From positions 1-64,000 of the forward strand of contig SADC01000228.1 of NCBI GenBank assembly GCA_004194705.1: a stretch of 64,000 bases of DNA, read 5' to 3'. Source of the DNA: Ditylenchus dipsaci (lineage: Eukaryota; Nematoda; Chromadorea; Rhabditida; Anguinidae). Shown here one piece after another: positions 11,477 through 22,081 of this stretch. The notes beneath the pieces were generated by a model. The model was given only the letters and a program-made list of their open reading frames with translations. It was not told the origin of the DNA and did no database searches. The translations under genes and the position numbers were made by a program. Position 1 is the first letter of the stretch; each line of letters begins with the position of its first letter.

Positions 11477-14400
11477 ATGGAAGAACCTGAAAAGCTGAAT
11501 GTGAGCAAAAATTGAACGCCAAACTGTTTTTGAAAACAAGAGGAATGTTTAGAAGCAAAGATTCCACAGTATGACTATTTTGGATTATGTCACACACAAA
11601 AACTGAAAAAAGATTATCCTGAAGACTATGAGCAGCTGCAAGGCTTAAAGCTGCCTGGAAAGGGCTGTTATTTAAGTTTTCCGCTTGAAAAAGAACTAAC
11701 CAAGAAAGCTTTTCTGTTCGAGTTTGCAAACACCATGTCTGAAGAAGAAATTGAGAAATTGACAGATGAAAAACTGAGAACTAAATCATTTAAAAGGCAA
11801 CAAGCAAAGGAAAACAAAAGTTTGAAACGGAAGAAAATGAAGATGAGGGGAGGAAGACGATAGCGAAGAAGAAGATGATGATGGCGAGAAAGTACAAATG
11901 AGTACATATTCCATGTCGGTTGCACTCCAACATGGTAAAAAGGGTTTGGTCCAAATGCCATCATGGATTGGGAGTGACCTACCTGACGAGGAAGCAATGA
12001 GAACCTCAGAGAAACAGAGAGAAAAGAAGGATTTCTGAAAAAATTTCTGAAAAAAATAGTTCTTATGTATCAAAAGCGGTTAAATAGAGACCCATTTCAG
12101 GAAAAGCTCAAAACTAGTCAAACAGTCAAACATGTCGAAACTACAAGTTTTAGAAAATGAAATAGTAAAAATATCTAAAAAAATAAACGACTTAAACTAT
12201 AAAGATACATTGAAAAAAAAGGCGAAATTCTGATAGAGCTAGAAAAAAAGCAGAAGAAGCATTAGCATGTAAAATGGATAAGTTCACCAAGGCAGAGCTT
12301 TTAAGCCAGGGTAAAAAGGATGAAGTGAAGATGAGACAAGCCCAAGAGAAACAAACCAAAACCAATTTAAAAGCTACATAAAGCAGCAAAAAAAAAACTT
12401 GAAAAGTTGGAAGACACGCTTGAAAAAATACACAAAAAGAAAAGAAAATGTTTAGATACATGCTAGAAAAAGATCTTGAAAGTAAATTTATAGAAAAAGA
12501 ATAGATGATAAAGATAGAAACAAAGAAAAGTTTCAGATACTGAGCGATTTGATTCATGGGCTAAGAACAAAAATCCAGTCTATGGACGATGAGCACAAAC
12601 AAGAGAAAAATCAGTGCTGAAAAAACAATTGGAAGCTTATCAATAGAACTTAAACACTGCGAAACAGGACTGGAAATGGAGTTGGGGATGAATGGCTTGA
12701 GTAAAACCAGTAACTCGACCTGATAAAAGAACTAGTGAGTATATCGACACAATAATCGATCGCATGAACGATTTCAATAAACAGCGAATGATACTACAAC
12801 TGAGAAAACAAAAAAGAGCAAAGGAAAGACCAATGAAGATGTTATAATTCAGTCAAAAAAGAAATAAAACAATCGCTTAACAGGGCATGTTTGTGGAAAA
12901 AATAACGATCCGGGAAAATTAATAGAAAAACTTGAAGAAGTGGTCGATGGTATTCATGAATATCAATAAACCAAAAAGCAGATATTAAAAATCATATTAA
13001 ACAAAGGATGGACGGAAGAGTGCTTCCCATGCAGGATCAAATTCAGCTTCTCAACCAAATGGAGCAAGACCTTGAGTCAATAGACAAACAACTAGATCCT
13101 TTTCAAAAAAAGTTGCTTGATGTAGCACAAAAGTTAGACATCGATGAATCCCAAATAAAAGAGAAAAAAATTGAGATTTGAAAAAATATGACAGATGAAC
13201 TAGAAACTTGGTTTGATAATATGAATATTTCTGATAGGAAAAAGTCACAGCAAGATATTCTTAAACAAATAGCGCATATTCATCGAGAGATTGGCAAGCA
13301 TGATGTTGAGGAAGCACTTGAGGATGAGATTAAATTGATAAAGGAAGAGACTGAAAAAGAATGGAATCAAACAAGATGATCCTGAATTTAAGCTGGTTTG
13401 GGCATGGAACTGTTAAACAAAGGCGAAGAAAGAATAGAAAATTTGTTAAAAAAAAGAAAGTTGAAGTTAAGGCTTTAAAAAGAAAACTGAAAGAATTCAG
13501 ATACGTGGTTAAACGAAAATTGAAATTTTGGAACCTAAACATCCCTATGACTTCTTGCAACAAGTGGAATTTAGTGTTGCAGTAAAACCTGGAGGCAAAC
13601 AGTTTAAGAACATACGGGAAGATTTTTTGAACAATTGTTAATCACAATGAAAATCCTGAAATTTTGCAAAGCCAAATGAAGAACTGTCAATCTCTTTTAA
13701 AGAACATTGGAAAATCTCACAACTGAAGACAAAAACTGTGTTGTTCTGAAAAAGGTTGTTAAAAAAGCAATTTACAACGGCTCCGAAGACAAAACCACTG
13801 AACTACTTCGAGCAAGGTAATTTGATTACTTTTGACCAGTGTTGGCAATTTGGCTCGCGCTCGAGCCACAAAAGATGGTACAAATCACAGAACTTGCATG
13901 ACATACTGATCGCAAAAAATATTGAAGCTGATAATACTTGTACTTTTTCATGATTTTTAGCGGGTTGTCGATGCGATTTAAACAAACGATTTTCCGCTAT
14001 TGTTGTTCAATAAGTTAAAAAAATTAATAGTTGAATAAGTTTAAATTGAATAGTTTAAGAAAAAAACGCGAGCAAATCGTGAGCCAAACTAAGTACGCGC
14101 GAGCCAAATAGCTCGCAAGCAATATGACTCGCCACTATCGAGAGCAATATGATGTGCTATTTGGCTCATGAGCCATATAGCTCGCTAAGGGAACACGGAC
14201 AATTCATCGGGACAATTGTCCCGGGATGAATGTCGCGTGCTCTTCGCTAGGAAATAACTGTTGCTAATGCTGGAGCAATTTTAAGTTAAAATTAAGACGG
14301 AGTACTAGCTAAAAAACAATAAATGTTTCATTTTTCTGAATAAATGCACTGCGGACGTTGCACACAAACGGGACATTCAAAAAGGCGTCGCATTTTGTAT

Positions 14401-17231
14401 GGAAATTCCACTTCAGGGAATTGCCGAAAAAATGATTTGCAATTCTATCATTTTATACAATTTTTTCGGCACACGTTTTCCCCGACATCACAATGCGGGG
14501 AAATAATGGAAAAGGCGACCATTGTGCGATGTTCCCTGGTGCTCATATGATGTATTGTTGAAGAATAAGCAACCCTTTTTTACTCGGGCCCTACTGAATA
14601 CCAAAAATAAATTACCTAGGCCAACTGAGAACATTTTTAAAACTGAAATCTTGTTTTCAGTCAATAGGCAATATGATAGTAAATCACTAAATTAAAGGTG
14701 CGACCGTATATATTTGATATAACAAAGAGTATATTTCAGACTTGGAGCACAAGCACTAACTGTGCTTAATGGCAAACGCTTCACGCTGATTAGGCTCTGC
14801 CGTTTGGTAATGCTGTCAACTTATGATGATTTAAAACAACTTATTTGATTGCAGGCTAGTTTGGCAGGTGCAGGATCTATTGCTTTTGTGTTAGACACAT
14901 ATGCTTGGCCATTTTTACTTCTAGTGCTTCATATAACACAGCCGCACAGTCCACTTTACATAATTGTAGCTTGTCTTTTGAACTCATTGACTGCCCTATT
15001 TGGAGAAACATTTGACTCTGCAGTCATCAAAAATTTCTCGATACCCTCAAAGGAGGCAGTTTTTGGCCAGCTAGTTGGAAAGAGGCTACTGCGCTGCTGA
15101 AAGATTCAGCTATAGCTGGAGGAATAGCTTCAGTTGGTTCAATACCATTGAATTTGATCGTAATGTTCAATTCTTGGTATCTAATGCCAGCTGCTGCTAT
15201 TGCTAACCAGGTACCTTAAATTTTTATTATTCTTTCTTTTCTATTCAAAAAACGGAGGATAAATTGTGAATTTATCTCTAGAAAGATGATCTGCACTTTT
15301 TAGGCTAAAATTCACTAATTTTGTTTTTAAGTTCTTGATATGAAATTTTCGATATAAATAACAACTTTAAAATTTTGGAGTGTGTTTATTGCAGATTACT
15401 TTTAAAGGACCATGGCCACCTGTTCTGAATTGTCCCCCGTCAATTCTAAAATTTTTGCCTTAAAATTGAACTTCTGCAAGGATTTTTCACCTTGCTTTCT
15501 AACAAAACAAGGCCTAGAATTTGATTTTAGGTATAGTATTAAATTAAGGAAAAAAAACGATAAGGAAAAAATTTAATTGGCGGGGGACAATCGTTGTGGC
15601 AGACGGCAATGGTCCTTTAAAGCAATTTTCAATATATATCAAGCGTGGTTACAATTTGGCGAGTAAAAACCTCCTTTTATTATCTATCTTGTGACCCCTT
15701 TAACAAATAAGGTGAACTTACAATTTCTTACAACCTTTCGTATAAAAAAGTTGAGTAAAAGCATCAACACGTGTCGAAAAGAGCACGGATCAAAATTGCA
15801 TTTTCTATTTTTATAAAAAAATGCAATAAAATCATTTCAGGTAGCTACATCAACCGCTGGAGCAATGATTCCAATGGAAATATCCAAAATACAGAGATTC
15901 ACTAAAGCTGCATTTTTGCTCAAGACTCAGTCTGGGTTCTATGCTAAACCCAATGAAAATCAGCTTAAAAAATTAAAGAAAAAGTTAGAGAAAAAGAAAA
16001 ATTGGCTAAAGAAGCAACAGAAGAAGAGATTTACCAAGAGTTTGTCAAACTCAGAGTTAAACTAGCTATGACTCTTGGAAAGACGTCCTCTTTCGCCACC
16101 ACTTCAATGGGCATTGGCTCTTTCCTAGGATTCATAACCGGCTTCCTGTATTTCGCTTGCTAAAATTGGTTTTGTGAACGAGGCTTGGCAGAGAATCATT
16201 CCATCATGACCAACACACCCACCGAAATTTACAGTTTCACTCTTGGAACACTCACTGCCAATTTAATGCGCAACAAAACATTCAGCTCCTGGTGGGCATC
16301 AGATGCTGTGAAAAGTGAGAGAATGATAGAAATGATTTTCGAAAAGGCCATAAATCAGATGAAAACACCAGGCGAACCACTAGAAGAGATAACTGACGAG
16401 GAAATCTATAAAATATATATTACCAAACTGTCAGCATATGGCTATGGGAAGGGAGTAACTGATGCCATGAACTTTGTTATAGGAGGAATTTTAAAAGGTT
16501 TAGTAAATTGAGGAAGTTCTTGGTTTCCAAGTACCACCTGGATTAGAGGAAGGAATTGACGTAGTCAAGATTTTGGGTCCTGAGCCAACTAATGAAATCA
16601 GCAAAAATGATACAGGTTAGTATAATAATGTTGCAACCTTAATGTAATGTAATGATATTCCTTCTGAAAACATCAAGCCCACGCCGAAGAAAAACTTTTG
16701 GCGCTACTCGGTTTCAGACCCTTAACCCACAAAACAGCTACTCGATTTTTGCCGAGTTAAATTACTGAATACAACATCCTGACTGAATAACCCCTATTAT
16801 CGAAAAACAAACAATTTTCTGTCAAACAATTTTTGAGCTCATGCAATTTTTTCAAATTAGACTCTGCTGACAAAAATCAAACAGTTAATTGTAAATAAAT
16901 TGCAATTTTCAAAACCTTTTTGATTTTACTAATCTTTCATGAAAAACTTTTCGAGCATTTCAAAAGTTCCAGCTGAAGTCTTTAATTTTTGAGGCTTTAG
17001 AATGATTTAAAATTTGAAAGTCTTAAAAATGATAATTTTTTAGATGCAATAGATGATGAAGAAGAGGGAAAACAGAATCAGATGAAAATCGATATGCTTA
17101 GAAAGATTTCCACTCATGTATACTCGCTCGTTAAGAATATTTTACACAAATTCTGGCTACAAATCACTGGTAAAGACAAGAATATTCCTGAAGAGAAGCA
17201 ATTGATTTCACAACATGCAAATATTTCTTAG
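11477..17231 (+). CDS. Unrecognised coiled-coil protein with a C-terminal multi-membrane-segment region
   Basis: Five exons can be traced: about 11477-13816, 14740-14806, 14855-15210, 15841-16615 and 17044-17231 (stop TAG 17229-17231; AATAAA at 17330). Splice phases match at every junction. The first exon encodes charged, lysine/glutamate-rich coiled coil and has many frame breaks; one long open run, about 11552-11840, includes PEDYEQLQGLKLPGKGCY. The later exons encode several hydrophobic stretches, for example SPLYIIVACLLNSLTALFG and an alanine-rich segment ending MPAAAIANQ, then a charged stretch and an acidic tail DAIDDEEEG. The start codon at 11477 is a guess. One base is missing near 15029 in exon 3 and one or two near 16160 in exon 4. 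A partial duplicate is at 1-3191. I do not recognise the family; a membrane-anchored coiled-coil protein is the most that can be inferred. Confidence 0.6.
13840..14190. repeat. GCTCGC/GAGCCA-rich intronic repeat
   Basis: In intron 1 of the coiled-coil gene, ttggctcgcgctcgagcca at 13850 is echoed by several gagccaaatagctcgc words up to 14190. It may be one end of a hAT-type element (it starts cagtgttggcaa), but I could not find the other end. Confidence 0.35.
15406..15616. mobile_element. piggyBac-like MITE, copy 2
   Basis: A 211-bp element with ends AGGACCATGGCC and GGCAATGGTCCT and perfect TTAA duplications at 15402-15405 and 15617-15620. It lies in intron 3 of the coiled-coil gene. This is the cleanest copy for defining the ends. 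Confidence 0.75.
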
Positions 17232-17436
17232 ATCACAGCCTCAGTTTTTTTTCAGCCTCGTTTGAAAAGAAAATATGTGATTTTAATGTGTGCTTTGATA
17301 CATTTTTTAAATTAAAGGGAATAAAAGAATGGTAAAAAACAACAAGAATTATAAAATTAAAAGGTCGAATAATACATCTTTATCAAAAAAAGTTAATATA
17401 TTCAGGTTGAATATTATCAGAGTAATAGTTCTTTTA

Positions 17437-17815
17437 TGGCTCATTCATGGACTGTGACTTAGACTGAGACTAAGACTTAGAGTGAGACTGAAGGGTGTTC
17501 ACGGGCTGCGGCTTAGACTTAGACTGAAACTTAAGGGAGTCCATAAAGCTTTTCTAAAATTTAAGAAATATACATAGAAACATTAGATGAATATGAGGGA
17601 TGCTGGGTGGAGAAAGAAAACATGTGAAGAAAACGTTTTAAAGCTGTTTTCAGCCGTTAATGACATAAACACATTAAGAAAAATTGTCTCAGTCTCAAAC
17701 TAAGTTGCAGTCTGTGAACACCTTAGACTGAGACTAAGACTTAGACTGAGACTAAAAGGTGTTCATACAGCCATAAAAGTCTCAGTCTAGGTCGCAGTCC
17801 GTAAATGAGCCATTA
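17437..17815. repeat. Foldback element with ACTTAGACTGAG repeat arms
   Basis: The outer ends taatggctcattcatggact (about 17435) and the complement of gtccgtaaatgagccatta (about 17815) are inverted. Inside each arm is an array of tagactgagactaagactt-type hexamers. The middle is unique. No gene. Confidence 0.6.
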
Positions 17816-18239
17816 AAAACGTGTTTGTTAACACTCCGCCTGCCAAGCGTAGTAATTGCCCTAATTGACTCAAATTTCTAGCTGAACACGATAGTGCAAA
17901 AAATTTTGAAAAAAAGTTGGTATGAGATGGCGAAAACACCTCCTGAAAGTAGGCTGTTTTGGTCACCCTCACCCACCTAAAATTTGAGGAATTTTTATGG
18001 TAGTCACCAAAATTTCTATTTTACCTAGGCGTAAACCATTCAAAATATTAAGCTGCATCAAAGCTATCTGTTGAGCCAAACTTGCATCAGAGTGATGATT
18101 TTTTCACAGAGGATTTACGATTTTCCCTCAAAGATCCAGTTTCTGATATCCTTTTTTGCGACATTATAAAAGCCAAAACTCTGCCTACAAATAATTTCTA
18201 GCTGAATGGTCAAAAGAACATGAAAGAACAAAATCTTAC

Positions 18240-18685
18240 GGTTCTTTTGGCACTAAATACAGCAATAGTTTATTATAAAATTGATACAAATTATGCAAAA
18301 TCAATATATAAGTTGTAGCGCAACTTTTATATAACTTTATTCCCGCTTGAAAAACTTTAATTCTGACACCGAATTCGTGTTCAGCGTCGTCGATTTGCAT
18401 GTAAAACTGCTCTCGAAATAAAAAAGTCACTGTCGAATTTCGAATTCCGCTCAAGACAAAAATATTTGAATTTAAAATTTGAATATTTATTGTCTTGGGC
18501 GGAATTCGGAATTTGACAGTGACTTTTTTATTTCGTGAGCAGTTTTACATGCAAATCGACTACGCTGAACACGAATTCGGTGTCAGAATAAAAGTTTTTT
18601 CAAGCGGGTACAAAGTTATAGAAAAGTGCGCTACAACTTATATATTGATTTTGCATAATTTGTCTCAATTTTATTGTGGAGGATC
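18240..18685. repeat. Foldback element with arms of about 200 bp and a 30-bp loop
   Basis: The left arm (atacaaattatgcaaaatca ... tgacagtg-type) is repeated inverted after a loop at about 18465-18490. Short open frames on both strands are mirror images of the same repeat and are not genes. The rest of 18690-19480 shows nothing I can name. Confidence 0.7.
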
Positions 18686-19779
18686 ATGATTCACTGCTTA
18701 AATCTAGTCAAACCTTGTTTTAAGTAGGACTCCATAGATTGTTATACCATATGTTCACACCATCTCTTTATAGTATTCGGGTCGGCTGTGTGGGTCGCTT
18801 TTGTTGTCTTTAAGCCCGATTTTCAGTCGTTTTTCTAACCCATGTTTGATATCTCACCGGAACACTCAAGTGCAACATCTCAGCTTTTTTTTAAGCATAA
18901 AGACGTATAATAGAACTTGCTTCTAAAACAAATTCTTGCCCTGAAAATTGGAGGTGGTGGATTTTATCCTAGACTTAGGGTGGATTTTCGTGTTCAAGCC
19001 CAATTTCCTGTTATGTCCGATATCTCACTGGAACACTAAATAACAACCTGTAAGCTTTCTTTTCAGTACAAAAATAAATGATATAAGTTGCTTCTAGAAA
19101 AAAAAGTTCTTGTTGCCCTACAAGTTGCAAGTGAAGGTGTTGCTAAATTGTAAGATGCGGGGTTTCTCAAAAGTTATAGTTATTTTTCGAAATTTACATA
19201 AATATTCTGAAACCCAAATTTTCGTTTTATAATTCCTGTCTTTTTTACTTTCAATCTTTATAGTATAACCTGAAACCATTGAAAGGAAATTAGCTGAACC
19301 ACCAGGATCAGGCCCGAATAATGTAAACACCCGGACTATCAATGGACTGTCAAGGGTGGGGCAAACGGGCTTCAGCCACCCAAAATCGGTTTTCGGAAAA
19401 AATCGCAGATTAAAAACAGTGTGAAAGTCTAAAATTTTGTATGTGAAATGACCTCAGGAGGGGCTTTAAACCCATGAAAAAAAATCGGCACTTATTGGGT
19501 TGGGGGTGTGGTGTTTTCACTTATTTAAAAATAGTGTTTAAACTACTCCTAGGTAACTTTTATATGCTTACAACGATAAAAAAGTTATTTTCTGACATTT
19601 TTCCACACAAAAATAATTTTTTGAAAAAATTTTTTTGACTAAAATTCGACTTTTTGCCTTGGTCCCCCAAGGCAATCCAACCTGAAGGGTACCTGGATAC
19701 CACAAAAAGATTAAATTTGAACATAGTTTTGTTGACTAGGGCTACCGCATAAAGAAACTCTGGTATGCATAGATTTTTA

Positions 19780-19950
19780 TGCATCCAGAGTCACTTTCGA
19801 GTGATTTGTGTCTAAGGTATGTGGTGTGCGCATCTCAACTCCAAGCCCTACTCCAAGCCCTCAACTCCAAGCCCCCCCTCGGGGCGCAGGGGGCTTGGTT
19901 GGTTAGAGATGCGCGCACTCACTTACTTTAGACATAATTCCGAGCAAGAC
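19780..19950. repeat. GC-rich hairpin family, copy 4
   Basis: Same orientation as copies 1 and 2; the loop contains an extra ctccaagccctactccaag duplication (19840-19870). It is the centre of the 19500-20440 element. Confidence 0.65.
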
Positions 19951-20022
19951 TCTTAATCAAAAATGAATAAAGAGACTCTTTTTGCCCAGCTCCAGTGACC
20001 AAAACGGGCTAGAATACCTTAA

Positions 20023-20253
20023 AAGGCCATTGCCACCTGTTTTGAATAGTCCCCGTCAATTCAAATTTTTTTGCTTAATCATTCAACTTCTGTACGAATT
20101 TTTAGCTTGGTTTCTAACAAAACAAGGCTAGAATGTAATTTTAGGTATAGTTTTGTTAGAAAACAAGTTGAAAAATTCGTACGTAAGTCCAACGATAAAG
20201 AAAAAGATTTGAATTGGCGGGGGACAACCGTTGTCGGAGACGGCAATGGCCCT
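20023..20253. mobile_element. piggyBac-like MITE, copy 3
   Basis: A 231-bp element, ends aaggccattgcc and ggcaatggccct, with TTAA at 20019-20022 and 20254-20257. It sits inside the 19500-20440 element and is therefore younger than it. Confidence 0.7.
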
Positions 20254-20796
20254 TTAATACAAGGTAATTTGCCTTGGTCCCCAAGGCAAAAAGCCAAAAA
20301 AAAATTCCAAAAATCAATTTTTTGTGTGGAAAAATGTCAGAAAATAACTTTTTTATCGTTTAAAGCATATAAAAATTACTTAGTAGTCCTTTAAACACTA
20401 CTTTTAAATAAGTGAAAACCCGCCCACAACCCAATAAGTTCCAAAAAATCTGGCTTTTCCTCTGTACCTCTGTGAACTCAAGCAAGTGGATGTCCGTTTG
20501 GCTTTGTTAGTGCATGGATCTGTATGACGAATGACGAACTGACCTTGTTAGTGATCCGCAAGCACAATCCCTCACCGAGCTGAGCGAAGGTATTCCACTT
20601 CGAAAGTTGCAAAAATTATAGTCGAGAATCTATATGAAACAATAGACGAAGGTATCATATTTCTTGTGTGGTAAGCGATACAGTTTAGCTTTTTCATGTC
20701 GAGGCACTCGACTCGAGGGTTACACAGTCAACCCAAATAATTTCGTTTAATTGCTTTTTTGTGGATTTTAAAAATATTTTAAAATATTATCAACTA

Positions 20797-20940
20797 CAGT
20801 CGACTCTCGATTTAACATACAGCTGGGCCGGTCCCTTCAATAATAAACTCAGTCAAATAACCGCCCGATTTAACATACACCCCGATTTAACATACGGCTG
20901 GGTCGGTCCCCAGGGTGAATGTTAAATCGAGAGTCGAATG
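20797..20940. mobile_element. pogo-like MITE with TA duplication
   Basis: The ends are CAGTCGACTCTCGATTTAAC and its near complement ending gagtcgaatg, flanked by TA on both sides. The word cgatttaacatac occurs several times inside, like repeated transposase-binding sites. It contains ctgggccggtccc. 144 bp, non-coding. Confidence 0.75.
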
Positions 20941-21317
20941 TATTTCATTTCTTCATGTCAACTTGACTTTTATGGGGATCAACAAAGGGACCATGAATCA
21001 AAAATTTAAAATAAATTACATTTGGTCCTTTTTCGTTAAAAAGTGCCATTTTATCCAGTGCTTATTCCGTGCTCATCAGTGCTCCATCAGATGTGTATTT
21101 TTTAGAGGTTTGCACTTAGTTTTTGCATAAAATTTGCTCGAACATTAGTTTATCAGGACAATATCGGAACAAATTTTTTTATCATGAAACAGAAATCAAA
21201 ACGAAAAACATACAATACAATATACTATCAACTTTCAGAATAAGACAATCAATCTTCAATAATGGATTTCCTCGGCGTCTATTAGCATCACAACGATGGC
21301 CTTGCCAGGCTATTGAC

Positions 21318-21502
21318 CCTTTCCAAAACTGTTGTAGCTTAGATTCAAGCTCTCAAGGTTAGGGCAGTTCATATCAATGATATCAAGCGCTTCCTTCAAA
21401 TTGTCCAAATTGTTGCCGGAAAGATCCAAAGTCTCAAGATTCGGCAATTCGGGCATACCTTTCAGAGAGTTGATTCCCAGATTTTTTAGTGACAAATCAC
21501 GT
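21318..21502 (-). pseudogene. ANP32-like leucine-rich-repeat exon (fragment)
   Basis: The minus-strand frame encodes two leucine-rich repeats: SLKNLGINSLKGMPELPNLE, then LETLDLSGNNLDNL and CPNLESLNLSYNSFGK. The NLxxLDLSxN / CPNLxxLNLS pattern is typical of the ANP32 acidic nuclear phosphoproteins. The upstream edge looks like an acceptor (ttttttaag) and the downstream edge like a donor (gtcaat), but I found no neighbouring exon on either side; below the donor the frame meets a stop at 21310. It could be one exon of a gene with diverged partners or a stranded fragment. It lies 580 bp below the stop of the minus-strand gene at 22082-24324. Confidence 0.5.
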
Positions 21503-22081
21503 CTTAAAAAAGTTGGATTAATTTTTGTATAGCTATTCAGTTTAAAAATATTTTTTTTATTGTGAATCCCCCTTTAAGATATTAAAGTAACGTGCAAAAT
21601 ATAAGCGTCCTTATTGAGCCCTCGAAATGGTGGAGGGAGATTGGAAACGTGGAAATGTCTGCAACCGTTTTCTATGTAAAATTTTGTAGATATGCAACAG
21701 AAGTACAAAGTGAGCCATTGACCAAACACATACCACTTTAAGAATTTGTAAATAAATCGGACGAATGTACCAGTAAATTACTTTATATCAAATGTAAATC
21801 TTATTTTGAATTTTTTTTTAAACTTTTTTTTAGCTTATTGCATTAGCATGCAGTCCTGGATTTTAGCTGTCTAATTAGGTTTTAAACTTCAAAGAACGAT
21901 ATAATAAATGTACAGATATGGAGGTTTTAAAAAACTTTGATCTCTACGTTTCTTAAATTATTCAGCGTAGTTTGATATTTTATCAGATAGCCGAAAAATC
22001 CAGAGCTACACGCAAGTTCTTAAAAAGTTTAAAATATTAAACAAAATCGAAAGATAAAAGTCGAATTAAAATTCACTGAAT

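Larger units (their letters stand above)
19500..20440. repeat. Large inverted-repeat element carrying a hairpin copy and a nested MITE
   Basis: The arms match at 19510-19700 and 20270-20430 (shared blocks: aaatagtgtttaaac, tttttccacacaaaaa, ccttggtcccc). Inside are one GC-rich hairpin (19780-19950) and a piggyBac-like MITE (20023-20253) that inserted later. A second copy of the same element is at 25760-26435. Confidence 0.6.

Noticed and set aside
11409..12557. Several minus-strand frames of about 100 codons
   Set aside because: They are reverse-strand shadows of the lysine/glutamate-rich coiled coil on the plus strand (phenylalanine/leucine/serine-rich).
18236..18689. Pair of similar frames on opposite strands
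   Set aside because: They are the two arms of one foldback element translated in mirror orientation.
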